This document shows positions 10,851 to 22,400 of a DNA stretch of 64,000 nt, piece after piece (the first letter of the stretch is position 1; each line of letters opens with the position of its first letter). The notes below the pieces were generated by a model. That model ran no database searches. It was not told the origin of the DNA and worked only from the letters and a program-made list of their open reading frames with translations. The stretch lies in contig JAVTVJ010001387.1 of the NCBI GenBank assembly GCA_034509425.1, positions 1-64,000 of the forward strand, given 5' to 3'. The stretch is from Eopsaltria australis. Its lineage: Eukaryota; Chordata; Aves; Passeriformes; Petroicidae. A program made the position numbers and the translations under genes.

Positions 10851-13800
10851 CTTCTAGAGGTCCCCTGCAAGAAAAGGTCATTTGGCATCACTTCTGCATC
10901 AGCAATGAGGACAGTGAATGTATTCTCTAGCTGCAAGTCTTTGGTTGGGGCAGGACCTTCCTCTTAAAGTGAGTCCTCATCAGCTTTCAGCCTTCAGCAT
11001 GATCAAAGTTTTCACTTTTACTTCACAGGCACAGTCTCTTCCTGCTACAGCTGAAGGTTCAGACTCTTGAAGCTGCAATATCTTAGATATGATGTGGCTC
11101 ATGTCTTTCTTGTCCTTTCTGATGTATGGTATGCTGACCTTCTCTGTCAGTGCTTTCATGGAGCCAGGGTTGAGTACTCAGATGCTCTTGTGTAGCTGAA
11201 CGAAGTACTGCTGCTGCAAAGAAACACTGCAGATGTCAGATCCCAGACTGGTGGGAAGTGTTTATTTTCCGTTGATAAAATGTAGAAGTTAACTTCTTCA
11301 TGGTGACATTTGGAAGGCTGGTTAACCAAAGTACTGAGCTGCAGCTGGAACTATTCTTACACACAGAGATATTATTTCTTCTCTTGTAGTGTTACTGGGT
11401 TTATGTACTCCAGGCTCTTGGATTTCTCAAAGCTACTGATATATCTTTCTGTAAAGATAAGTCCTCCTTCTATTTTGACTGTTAGTGCCGTAAGACAGAG
11501 ATATGACACAGGGCTCAGTTGGGCACTTCTTCAGAAAGAAAGATTGCAAAACATGTCTGTGCTTTACCTGTCTGGATTGATCCAGCAGGGCTAGATGAAG
11601 CCCTGGAACAATGTCAAAATTACTGGAGGTAGTACCTGCTCACCTAAAAACATACAAGAAGTTGATCCAAGGAAAGAGACTGCAGAATACATGGGAGCTA
11701 TTGAAGTGAACATCTACCATGAATGACATCAAGGATGTGGGAATTGTCCAGTGAGGGCTCTGATGTGCTATTCTCAAACCAAGATGGGATTCATTTAAGC
11801 TGAAGATAGAGACCAGGATGTCCCAAACAGAGATACTTGCCTAATTTCTTTAAGCATTTTGAAATATCTGTCATCTCTGTTTAGGTATTGGGTTTTTCTA
11901 GTAATACTGATTGGAAACAAGACCATGGTATTTCAACAAAGGGTTTCTTCCTAGTACTGGCTACATCCTTCAAGTAACTGCTTTCCTTTGTACTGTAAAT
12001 CACTTGCAAGAAAGCACAGTTTTATGCTGGTACTTTTCCTTGGAGTATTATCATCATTACTTCCCTGGGTCTTGATTGAATCCACAGATCTGTGTTAACT
12101 ACTTCACATTCCCCATGCAGCAGTGAATTGATACTATCGTGAAAATGTAAGTGCATTTCTGATGTGCACCAGTCAAATTAAAATGTGTGTAGCTTAGGCA
12201 GATTCAGACCTGTTTTCACTAGTAAATGAACTGGTATCTCACTACTAATGGGCAACACGAAACTTAACAAGGATTAGGGGGGAAAAAAATTTTCTGTACT
12301 GCTGCAATAAGGGCCAGAGTTAAACAACAGGGAACCAAGAAAAAAATCCTTTCTGTAGAACTTACCCTCTGTCTTCTCTTCCAAATTACTCCTGTTACCT
12401 CATGCAAGTGAATCTTTTCTGTATTGCTTCCTATTTATTCTCCTGATACAGCTGGAAATACTCTTCCATGTTATTATCTTGTTAGTGAATAAGCAAAGAG
12501 TTTTTCCCAAGCTCACACAAATTATGGCAAAGCAGGGCATGGAGCCAACGTTTGCAGGTGTATGAAGAAGATATAGTATCCTCAGAGGACTTTTTCCACC
12601 CACCTTGGTGAAACAACAACCATATTTAGGAAAGTAGAACATGAAGTAGGAAAAGGATGGAGTGGATAGGCTGACATTTTGCTTTCCTAAAATTCATGAG
12701 TGAATTTTCTCTATGTTGTAAATGGGACAGGTTCTTATTGACAGTGATGACATACCGAATCTAATAATAATTAAAAGTTTTGCTCTGACATCCAGTGGCA
12801 TCAATGGAAAAGCTTTCAGTAAGAGTGAATCCTCTGGTTGGCAGAGGATAGCATTCTAACCTACAAGTTTTGGTTCCTCATCTTCTCTTGTACTGAAAAG
12901 GTGTCTGAGAGGGGATTTCCCTGGCTGTTCAAGGGTAACTGAAAACTCTCATCTTTCTGTTTGCAGATTTCAGTCTTATTGGTGCCAGAAATCACATTTA
13001 AACAAATAATCATAGTTATTACAGATAGATAGATCATGGATACAGTGTAAGAATCCTTTGTATTTCTATGAATCTCAGATAAAAATGTAAGTGAGGAGGG
13101 ACTCCTGACATGGTGAAGAGGAATGTAAAACTCACAAGTTAAAAGCAAGTGTGCTCATGATCAGAATTACATTGAACACCATGAAAGAAGGGGATTCTGT
13201 ATAAATAGAATACATTGTTTATGCTACTGCAGTTAGTATAGCAACAGGCATTTCAACTACTTTGAGATAAAAATACATTTGTTGCCAGCATCAAATTATA
13301 TTAATTAATTCTCTTTTTTCATGTGAGTTCACCCAAAGGTTAGTTGATACATTTGGTCTCCTTTGAATATGATTTCTGAGTTTGTAATTCCCTTTTCAGG
13401 AAGTACAAAATATCTGTGGAAAAAAATATAAATAGATATGTAAGCATAGGAATATATGTCATGAATTATAAGTTCTACAGGTGAGGTGGGACCCATAAAG
13501 GTTTCAAAAATCAGGAGATGGATATGGTCAACTCATAAAACAAATAACTCCTGCTTCTGTCACTATGAGTGACCTTGAAAAGCTACTTCTGTGGTTTTTT
13601 GCCTCCTTGAACTGCTGTGCCCAAGGAGCCTATGCCAGTCCTTGTTCAGCTCTTTGCCCCTACTATGCAGTTTTTCTACCATGCTTAGGAAAAAACCACA
13701 TTCATAGCTTTTGGTGCAGGGATAAGAGACAACTTCTGCAATGGAGCTGTCAAATATTATCATCATCAAGCACTTATTGAGTCCTTCCTATCTCCTGGAA

Positions 13801-14733
13801 GTGTTGCTGGAAGAAGGTAGGTTAGCAGCAACTGACAGGTCAGAAAACTGCTGCTTGGAAATGAGCATTCTGACCAACAGGTAAAGGCAAATGCACCAGA
13901 ATGCCCTGTTTTTAATGTGCATTGCATTAAAACATCATGTCTCTTTTTTTTGCATCAAAATCAGGTCTAATATCTCAGTTCCCAAATGATTGTGATGGAG
14001 ACAGCTTTGAAAATGCAATGAAGGAAGTATTCAGAGCCTTTGCCAGCTTTGTCTCCACGGTGCGAAGAGCCTCCTCTCCATGTGATACCAAGCTCTATCT
14101 GACAATGTTCAGTACATCAGCACATTTAAGTCTGGAAAGTCTGGCTGAGTGGTCCAATATGATGTGAATACATCCCCCTTCTAGACTAGCTGGATTAGTT
14201 AAAGATGTCTGATTGAGGCCAAGACCAGCTCCTTCACTGTTAAGAGCTCTGTTGAGGAAAGGCACAAATAAGAGCATGCCCCTCTTTTGCCTTGGGGACT
14301 ACTTTTGCGTGAAGATTTACTGCAGTGCCCTGCCTGCCACCCATACCACAGCTGTGCAGCAGTGACATCTGTGCCAGATCTTCTGCTTTGTCTGTCCTGC
14401 TCCTGACATGTATCCAACAGCTTGGCTTCCTGGTTTGGGCCCAGACCTGTCTCATCATTACAGAAGTGCTGGTTGATCAGTGGACTGTACCTGATCTTCA
14501 ACAGTGTCTCTGGCCCTGGTCCTGACCTTGACCTGCTGCTCTGCATCCTGGCTCCCGGTAGGTGAGGTACCTGCTCATGTCTGCCTTGGTATTGTGCTCT
14601 AGTCTCAGCTCACTTTTGTTTAGAAGAGCAGCCTTTTTGTTGCTTTCTATCACAAAGTTGCCAATTAATATTAAGTGTAAGGATAAAATAGATCATATGT
14701 TTTCTTTTTTACTATGCGTTAAAGGATGTTAAG
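10851..14733. other. Intergenic, no gene supported
   Basis: About 3.9 kb. The part at 10,860-11,230 and the C-rich part at 14,020-14,560 have a texture different from the flanks and may be old repeats, but I cannot assign a family. The rest is AT-rich. No exon, RNA gene or promoter can be supported. Confidence 0.4.
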
Positions 14734-15540
14734 TGTGACCTTGCTGACTACACAGCACTTGTGTACTCGTCCCACAGAAACCCCTCACTCTCGGGTCCCC
14801 CAAATCCCAGCACGGACTGGCCACTCACCTGATACCCCAGCTCGAAACTGAGTCTCCCCTGCTCATCAGCTGGTATCAGCTTGAAGATTGCCAGTGAACA
14901 CACACCCACACACACACACAGAGCAGGTTTTGGGGAAGGTACAAACACTCACCCCTTCCAGCAGCCAGCACCAGGCACAAGGGCTGTGTGTGACCTGTGC
15001 TCCAACTCCAGCTGACAGTGCTGAGACGTGTGCTTGCACTGGTTACCCCAGAAGCTGCTTTTCAGGGTACAGACTGTTCCTGCCCTGGTGGCTGGAGGTT
15101 AAAGACCCCCCTCACTCCAGTTGCTGGCACTGAGATCCCCCTCCCTCACTCTGAAGCCAACAGCCCTGGCCAGAGGCACCCACAGCCCCCTCTGACCACA
15201 GCAGCTGCTCCCCGCTCCTCACAGGCTGCTCCCCCAGCAGCTGGCACTGGGTCCCTGCAGCAGCCCTGTGCCTGGGATGGGGAGAGAGGCCATGCAGAGA
15301 GGGGGCTGAGAACAAGCAGGACACTCTGTGCTGATCAGGTGCAGGGCTCTGCTGGACAAGGCACTAAGCAGCTCACAGGCAACAGGTCCCTTCTGTGCCC
15401 TTGTCTGCCCACCCCAGCTCTTTGTTCCTCCCTGCTCCCTCTTCCCTGCACATCTCCTTGGCTGGCACAGACCCACTGACCCACTCCAACATCCTGGATC
15501 CTCACCTTTACATCCTTATCCTTTGCAAATTTCCGAGTTT
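14734..15540. other. GC-rich block, possible old LTR
   Basis: An abrupt GC-rich segment in AT-rich surroundings. It starts at TGTGACCTTG and includes a CA-repeat at 14899-14920 and many CCCAC / CTGCTCC words. It has very few CpG dinucleotides, so it is not an active CpG island. Its sharp edge and TG start suggest an ERV LTR, but I found no convincing matching end, target duplication or internal viral region. A neighbouring 300 bp to about 15,850 may belong to it. Reading frames of 160 aa or less inside it look like by-products of base composition. Confidence 0.3.
14899..14920. repeat. CA dinucleotide repeat
   Basis: CA repeat interrupted by one CC, in the GC-rich block. Confidence 0.9.
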
Positions 15541-16310
15541 TCCTAAAGACTCTTGAAAGCACACTAGCTGATGTGGTTGACCAGGCTTGTTTGTAGAGGG
15601 ACCTCCCTTATAACTTGTCAGATTGGTTTCTGTCTTTGTATGTTCTTATTTTTAGCTCCTTTGACCAGATACCCAAAAGGAGCAGGGATTCTCCTTCTGC
15701 ATACCCTTAGAGTATTTAGCTGAATGCCATGGGAATTACCCCAAGAAAGTTTATTGAGGTATACCTACAGAACATAGTGGTAACTACTAGGAGAAAAAAA
15801 AGGGAAAGGTAAAAAGTTTATAAAGTAATCAGAGGTGAGTCATGGGACAAGTCTTTTCTACTGTGTTAAAAACTTACTTGTCATTTTGTATGGCAAAGCC
15901 AGATGTCTTCACTTCTACAAGTAATTTCATTTTAATTAGCTTTAAGTTCACAGCTTCCAAAACCTTGCTTTAATATAGACTTTGAGAAACTAAAATTGAG
16001 GTGAGAGGTCAGCTTTATAAAACCCTGAATAATTTGGTAGTGATCAAAGCTTCATATTTTTATTCTCTACTGGCTCAATTTTTATAATAAATGGTTCTTT
16101 GTAGATTGTCAAGCTTTTAAGAGAAGAAAAATTCCCAGAATTTTTTGTTTGTTTTGTAGAAGGTGACATTTTTAATATAAAACATCCTTTTTAGCTCTAG
16201 TTATTTGGATACTGAAGCTTTCCAGTGGAATAATGCATACAGAAGGTTTTTAAGAGTGTAGTATTAAAAAATAAGCAGGAATTGGTGTTTTTGTTTCACC
16301 TATCCTCCAG

Positions 16311-16455
16311 ATAAAAAACAACAACAAAACAACCAAAAAACCCCACAAATAAAAAACTCTCAAAACCAAACCAAATCAAACCAATCAACAAACTAAATCA
16401 AAACTAAAACCAAAACTCAAAAAACCTCAAAGCAACCAAAAAAAAAAAAAAAAAA
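16311..16455. repeat. Strand-skewed A/C simple repeat, nearly G-free
   Basis: 145 bases built from CAAAA, CCAAA and AAAC words and ending in a run of 18 A. Only one G occurs, at 16432. It resembles a degenerate (CAAAA)n simple repeat. It could also be the decayed A-rich tail of a retrotransposed sequence, but I recognise no element directly to its left. Confidence 0.8.
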
Positions 16456-18039
16456 GAACTGACCAGAATATTCTCTCCTTTATAAAGTCTTAGCTGACCC
16501 ATCTAGACAGCTCTATGGTGATCTTTGATTTTTTTAATCTTCATTCACATGGAAGAAAATATCACTTTCCTTGCACAATCCGTGATGCTAAGTGTGTAAT
16601 CTTAGCAGTCTGCCCACTTCAAGCACTTTGTCAGAAAGGAGTTAATGGCAGTGGGACCTGTGTAGAGGAAACAGTGTTGCAAGATGTGCAATTAAAATGG
16701 AATCAGTTTAAGTTTTGAAAGGGTTAGAAGAAAAGGGAATTTCACCTCTTCTATCACAAGTTTTTGCCTGTCAGAAACATTTTGTAAGCGTATAGAATAA
16801 TTTCTCTTCAACCTTGGTGAATCAAAGTGTCTCATGCTTCCCACTGCCATGTTAAGAGTAGAAGTGTACAGAAACATTTCACTTCTCAGTCTTCTCAGTC
16901 GTGTTTTGCTGGGAAGAGAGCCTTTGTGAAAGAAACAACACGTTGATGCAATCGTTTCTTTCCTCCCAAAAAAACTTTTCAGTAATTTTTTAATTACTGT
17001 AATTTTGTAATTTCAGTAATTCAATACAAGGGCTTAAAACATTTTCTGCATCTTTAGGAGGGGCTACTATCAAAGTTTTGACATGAGTTGTCATTTCTGG
17101 TTACTCTGCTCTTGTGCTGAATTAACTGGCAATGTTTGATCTGATGGTTGTGTGCAGGTGCAGATCTGCATTATCCTGGTGCATGGGGGGAAAGAGTTTT
17201 CAGTATGATCACTAAACAGGACTCACTCGAGCACCTCTGCAAAACCAGTCCAGAGTCTTGAGCACCAGGATTCAGCAGGAAAGAGAAGACAGCAAAGTTT
17301 AATGACCTCCCTGAGAATTGTGTGCCTAGAAAATGTCACCAGCCCGAATGTGTGTATGTCTCTGTATCTCAGCAAAGTCCTAGGCAGATGGGCCAGAGGA
17401 TGGGAATGGCTGGATTAGAATAGCTCAGTTGTCCTGTGGCTGTGAAACTGCTTCACTTTAAGTATTCTCAGATGTCTTGCTGAGACTTGTACAGGCTGAG
17501 GCACATGGGCTAAGTGAGTCCTCAGCAGTTTTCAGATGAAATAAAATTTGGGAGGAGTGACTGAATGCCAAATGGTTGTGTGGCCATTCAGAGGGACCTT
17601 GACTTTCATGGCTACTGTCACAAGTGTGGCTTGTGCAGGCCCTGTGTGAGCAACACCAATGCATCTGAGTAGCAAACAGGCAGTTTTTGTATCAAGGCAT
17701 AGGGGCAAACCTCATACTGCCATTGCTTATTCTCATCAGCACCGAAAAACTCAGAAGTGATCGGAGTTCAACTCAGCAAAAGTGCTAGGACAGGATTCTT
17801 CTCTTTTGACTGCAGCTCTTAGTTCAGGGCAGAAGATCCCAGCCTTCTCTTGATCAACTCTGTTAGGAGATGTGTGACCATGGGTCACACGGTACATAAG
17901 AGCTTTCCTTTGGCTACACAAAGAAGTTTTCTAAAGAAACAGAGAAGGCAGACAAGGGGGATGTGTGCAGCAGCACATGATTTTGCAGCTGTGGAGAGGC
18001 ACTGGCCCTGAAACTGCAGTGAACTTCCGGCACAAGACT

Positions 18040-18057
18040 ACCTGCATGCATGCAGGT
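18040..18057. repeat. 18-bp perfect palindrome
   Basis: ACCTGCATGCATGCAGGT is its own reverse complement over all 18 bases and has no spacer. Confidence 0.95.
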
Positions 18058-18158
18058 GATACGTAGCCTATACAAATGGCACTGTGCATGGTAAAAGCAG
18101 AGTGTTGGTCACACACCCCTCAACGTCAGGGTTAGATGATTTATCCACATTAGTGTGA

Positions 18159-18163
18159 CCAGT
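18159..18163. repeat. Target-site duplication, left copy
   Basis: CCAGT directly before the TG of the solo LTR. The matching copy is at 18762-18766. Confidence 0.75.
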
Positions 18164-18761
18164 TGTAGTGGATTAGCCCTAGTCCAACACAGCCACTCAC
18201 TCACTCACTCACTCACTCACTCACTCACTCACTCACACACTCCCCACTAAGTGGAATGTGAAAGGATGTCAAAAGGGTAAACGTGAAAACTTGGGGGTTG
18301 ACACTTTAACAGATAAAAGTAAAAGCAAGTAAAGCAAAACAAGGAATTATTTCACTGCTTTTCAATGGCCAGCAGGTGTTCAGACTTTCCAGGAGATCAG
18401 GGGTGCTCTCTGTTCATTACATGTAACAGTTGTTCAAAAGACCAACACTATAACCCTGGACATCCTCACATTCCCCCTTCTTTCCCACAGTTTTTATTGC
18501 TCAGCATGGTGTATGGAATATTACTTTGGTCAGTTGGGGTCCACTGTCATGGCTGTATCACCTCAACTGCTTGCACACTCCCACCCTGCTTGCTGTGGTG
18601 TATTGTGTTAAACAGAGAAGTTCTGACCCCGTGCAAACATTGCTCAGAAATAACTAAAGCACCCCTATGTTACCAACAATATTTTGGTCACAAATCCAAA
18701 ATGTTGCACCACACTAACTGCTATAAGGAAAATTAACTTCATACCACCCGAAACAAGTACA
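18164..18761 (+). mobile_element. Solo ERV LTR, 598 bp
   Basis: It starts TGTAGTGGATTAGCCC and ends AAACAAGTACA, and is flanked on both sides by CCAGT. The body contains a 'caaggaattatttcactgc' block, a 'tgctcagcatggtgtatgga' block, 'ggtcagttggggtccactgt', and the closing 'ggtcacaaatccaaaatgtt' and 'gctataaggaaaattaactt' blocks, all shared with the split LTR at 1549-3211. No internal viral sequence is attached, so it is most likely the product of recombination between two LTRs of a former provirus. A CACT repeat lies near its 5' end. A 123-aa reading frame inside it is not a gene. The strand follows similarity to the copy at 1549 and could be the antisense of transcription. Confidence 0.85.
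18194..18236. repeat. (CACT)n microsatellite within the LTR
   Basis: About 10.75 uninterrupted copies of the 4-base unit. It sits where the related LTR at 1.55 kb has only one or two such units ('gcttgctcactctg'), so it has expanded after insertion. Confidence 0.95.
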
Positions 18762-18766
18762 CCAGT
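18762..18766. repeat. Target-site duplication, right copy
   Basis: CCAGT directly after the terminal CA of the solo LTR, equal to 18159-18163. Confidence 0.75.
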
Positions 18767-19191
18767 AGTGGCAGCCTGGAATTCAGCCTAGTTACCTGGA
18801 ATTCAAGAACAGAGATTTCTTGGAGTATGAACAGGCTTCCTTCCCTTTGACATCACACTCAACACGTGCCTTTATTTATTGCAACTGAAAATTTCAGCAG
18901 GTTTCTGCACAAGTTTTACTGTGTGTCTGCCTAGTTCAAGAGGGACAGTTTTCCCTGTGACACAAACTGCACTGCTGTTTCTTCCCTATGGATGTCTGGT
19001 GTGCTCTCACCACGGAGTGAGGACTAAGGGTCTAGCTGGTCAACCTACTAGCTTTATCCTACAAACATTCAGAGTTGTGCCTCTGTCAGAAATAATCCAC
19101 TCTGATAATATGCCTCCCACCACTTTTTGGATGGATGGCAGGCTTGAAGGAGGATTTGTGAAACTTTTAAAGGAGGATAAACATTAAAGGA
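18767..19191. other. Intergenic, nothing recognised
   Basis: Spacer of about 425 bases between the solo LTR and a CR1. No gene signature. Confidence 0.5.
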
Positions 19192-19480
19192 AAGGCAAGG
19201 GCATGAATTGACAGGACTAGAAGTAATGGCTTCAAGCTGAAGGAGAGTAGTTTTAGATTAGAGGTTAGGAACAAATTCTTCATTGTGAGGGTGGTGAGGC
19301 CCTTAACAGGTTGCCCAGAGAAGCTGTGGATGCCCCATCCCTGGAGAGGCTCAAGGCCAGGTTGGGCGTGGCTCTGAGCAACCTGGTCCAGGGGAAGGTG
19401 TCTCTGCCCATGACAGAAGGGTTGAAACTAGATGATTTTTAAGGTCCCCTCCAACCCAAACCATTCTATGATTCTATGAT
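19192..19480 (+). mobile_element. CR1 LINE 3' end
   Basis: This is the best-preserved CR1 terminus in the window. Blocks in order are 'gattagaggttaggaacaaa', 'gaggcccttaacaggttgcc', 'gctgtggatgccccatccct', 'aggctcaaggccaggttggg', 'gtcccctccaacccaaacca' and the terminal ATTCTATG repeat. It is 5'-truncated at about 290 bp. Its low divergence compared with the other CR1 pieces suggests a younger subfamily. Confidence 0.93.
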
Positions 19481-22400
19481 GATCATATAAAAAAGAAATC
19501 TTGGTATTGCTCCTCCCTGCCTGCTGCAGTTTTGAACCTGATTTAAATGTTCCTGGTAAGTCAAATTAAGCAGACCTGGACGTGCGAGTTTCCTAAGAAT
19601 TACTACAACAGGTAATGTATTTCCATTTTGGTGATATCAAAGAATTCAGCAGTTCTCTTTCCACCTCTCCTGCTGTTACTTCCTTCCCCAATAAGGGTCA
19701 GGATCTGACCCTAAGATTGAATTTAACCTTGGGTGTGACAATACAGAAGCCTGTCCATCACAGCTGAAGTGTGCTACATCACATATGACCTCAGTTGTAA
19801 CTTCAACTTCAATATTCTTGGGCCAAATTCTTTTCAAACTATGCTCCAGCCTTCCTTTAAAGCCCCCAAAAGGGAGCAAGAGAATCCTCTGTTTGGAATT
19901 TATCTCTTCTTATTTTCTTATCTGGTTGCAGGAATGTATGGGTGAAAATATCATAGTAAATTCCTTTGAGGAGGGCTGGTAATGTGACAATCTGGGTGTG
20001 CTGCCATCCTCCACCCATTCCTGACAAACTGACAGCAATGTCAGGCCTGTTGGATTTCAGCTGACAGCTCAGGGATGTTATTCACCTGTGTCGCTTTATG
20101 CACCATAAAAAATGAGCTCACACAATCCATCCAGAGCAAATAATCAATGTGCTATTCCATATTTATGAAGAAGCACAAGGCTTAAAAATGAAAAGAGTAA
20201 AGTAAAAAAAATCCACAATAATGAAAACCCACAGGGGAAGACAGAGTCTGCTCACTGCAGGAGTTCAATTCTCCAAGCTTCTGGTAGTGATTTTGTTTGA
20301 GCATAATTGCTTTTGTGAATCAGGCAATCACATGATGCAATAAGCAAAACAGTAAATCAGTTCAAGCAGTGATGTACCTTATAATTAAGCAATGCAAGTA
20401 AGCAGCCTAAAATGGGACCCACATGAAATTGTAGTGTCATCAAGCAATAACTCAATCACAACTCTGTATCCAATGTGGCAATCATGTGGAAAACATCGTT
20501 TAATTATTAAGCCCCTCAATTTTGAAATTCCTAGTAAGACCCGGGCAACGTTTAAATGCCCTGTCAGAAAACAGAACTGCTTTCCAGTTAGTAGTTTCCC
20601 TTACTGTTGAACTGGTAGAAGACACTTTTATCTTCCCTGGGGCCCCTGGAGAATTGACTTTCTAAGAGTATCTGTGTCTTTGCTCTGAAAGCCTTTATTT
20701 TAAGAGGAGGAACACTGTGTTTCTATCCTTTTTATTCCTCTCCAAAAGCTCATCTAGTCTCAGAAGCTGAAAAAGGGATCCTACCGTGGTATTTCGCAAT
20801 CTTTCCTAGGGAAAAAAATATCAAATATCTTACCTTTTGCTCTGTGGAATCCCTTTCCACAAACAAAGATTTTTTTAGACTTCTTTGTGATCAAGGTACC
20901 TCCTTGTAATTGTAAAATTAAAAGAAAAGCTTTTGTGAAGCAAAATTTCTTTTGTGGTTGAAAATATTTTTCTTCTAGAAACTGGAAGCAGAAATGAGCA
21001 ATAACTTTTCAAGTCATTAGGTTTTATCTGTAGCATTTTGTGTTGAAGATTTTGATTTCTCAGGCGATTTTGACAGAAATGTGTGAGGTTTAAATTTTTT
21101 AGGTTAACATTTCTTGAACTCTGTGAAAACTTAATAAAAAATAATTTGAAGAAAAATAAGGAAAAATGCACAACTAAACTAAAGTAAGGAAGTCCTTTTA
21201 TAGAAACAGTCTTGAAAGATATTATCATCATGTGGGTTTTATTTCTATTCTCTTTTCTAGGGCTGAGGTTTAACACCATTCTCACACGTTGCATTTATTT
21301 CCTTGGGAGTTAAGTTCTCATTAGTGTTTGCTTGGTAGATGCTGCTTCATTTATTTCAGTTTCTGCCTTCTGTGATATTTTAAGCTGCAGCCTCCATGAA
21401 GTCAGAACTCTCATCTCAGCTGCATCACAGGGAGTGCCCTTTTTAGACAGCTAAATATATCACCACGACTTGAATTTTCTTTTGGGATTTGTGAATTGAA
21501 TAGAAGGGGTTCTCCATTCCCTCTGGACTGACAGGCAGTTGAGAAAGCTTGATGTTTACCTGCCGAATACCCATTTCATTCTAGCCTGACAATAATGCAG
21601 TCCCAGAACTGTAAGGAGATTTCCCAAACTTTTTGTCTGCTAATTACATAGTTTTATCCTATGCTGGGAGTCAAAGAGGGAAGTGGATGCCAATTAACCA
21701 TGACATTTCTGCTGTTTTTCTGTCTCAAAGTGACCTGACATGTCCCACTAATCTTTTCCTTGGGTCTTTAGGAAACCCACACCATATTATTCTGTACTTT
21801 TCCACTAATATATGCTGTAGAAGACAAATGTAATGAAACTCAGTGCAAGACCTTATGGGAGGGTGAGGGAGTATTTTTAAACTGTCTCTAAGTAGGTTAA
21901 AGCTTGGCACTTACACTTTCACATCCAGTCACCAGCACCAAGATAAGTGTGCCCAGCTGCTCTGACTAAGATCAGTGATGTATGGCATAGAGGACAATGG
22001 ATGCCTGCTCCTGAGTCTCCACTGCTTCTCTTGGGTTTGTTGTGGTAGGTTCTTGGTTTTCACACATTACAGGAATCCTCAGATGTTTTACATTGATGCT
22101 TACTCAAACCTCGATGAATACTAAATAAGATAAGCTCATTGTCCTTGTTTCCTGATTTTTAGACAATTTTAAGAGTGCAGTGTGTTTTCTTGTGGAGATA
22201 GAAGGAAAGAATCAGCAGAGGATATGCTATAACTGTGTTGCCATTTTCTTGTTGAGAAAGGTGTCAATGACAGGTCATGAATGGCCTGTGACCTTACGAG
22301 AGCACTCATTTCTGGGTTCAGTTCAAAAAACACCAGTTTGCCAGTGCTTAGCAGTTTGATTGTTGTTTCTTACATCCTTGTTTACCAATGCAGTCTGTTC

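Larger units (their letters stand above)
15541..18163. other. Intergenic, with an A/C-rich tract
   Basis: AT-rich sequence with no supported gene. It contains a strand-skewed A/C tract (16311-16455) and an 18-bp palindrome (18040-18057), listed separately. Confidence 0.45.

Noticed and set aside
14997..15479. 160-aa plus-strand frame in the GC-rich block
   Set aside because: Low-complexity Pro/Ala/Leu/Ser composition in a probable old repeat, with competing frames on the other strand.
18365..18736. 123-aa plus-strand reading frame
   Set aside because: It lies wholly inside the solo LTR and has no protein-family features.
20875..21294. 139-aa minus-strand frame rich in Lys, Phe, Ser and Asn
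   Set aside because: Composition follows the AT-rich base content. No family signature.
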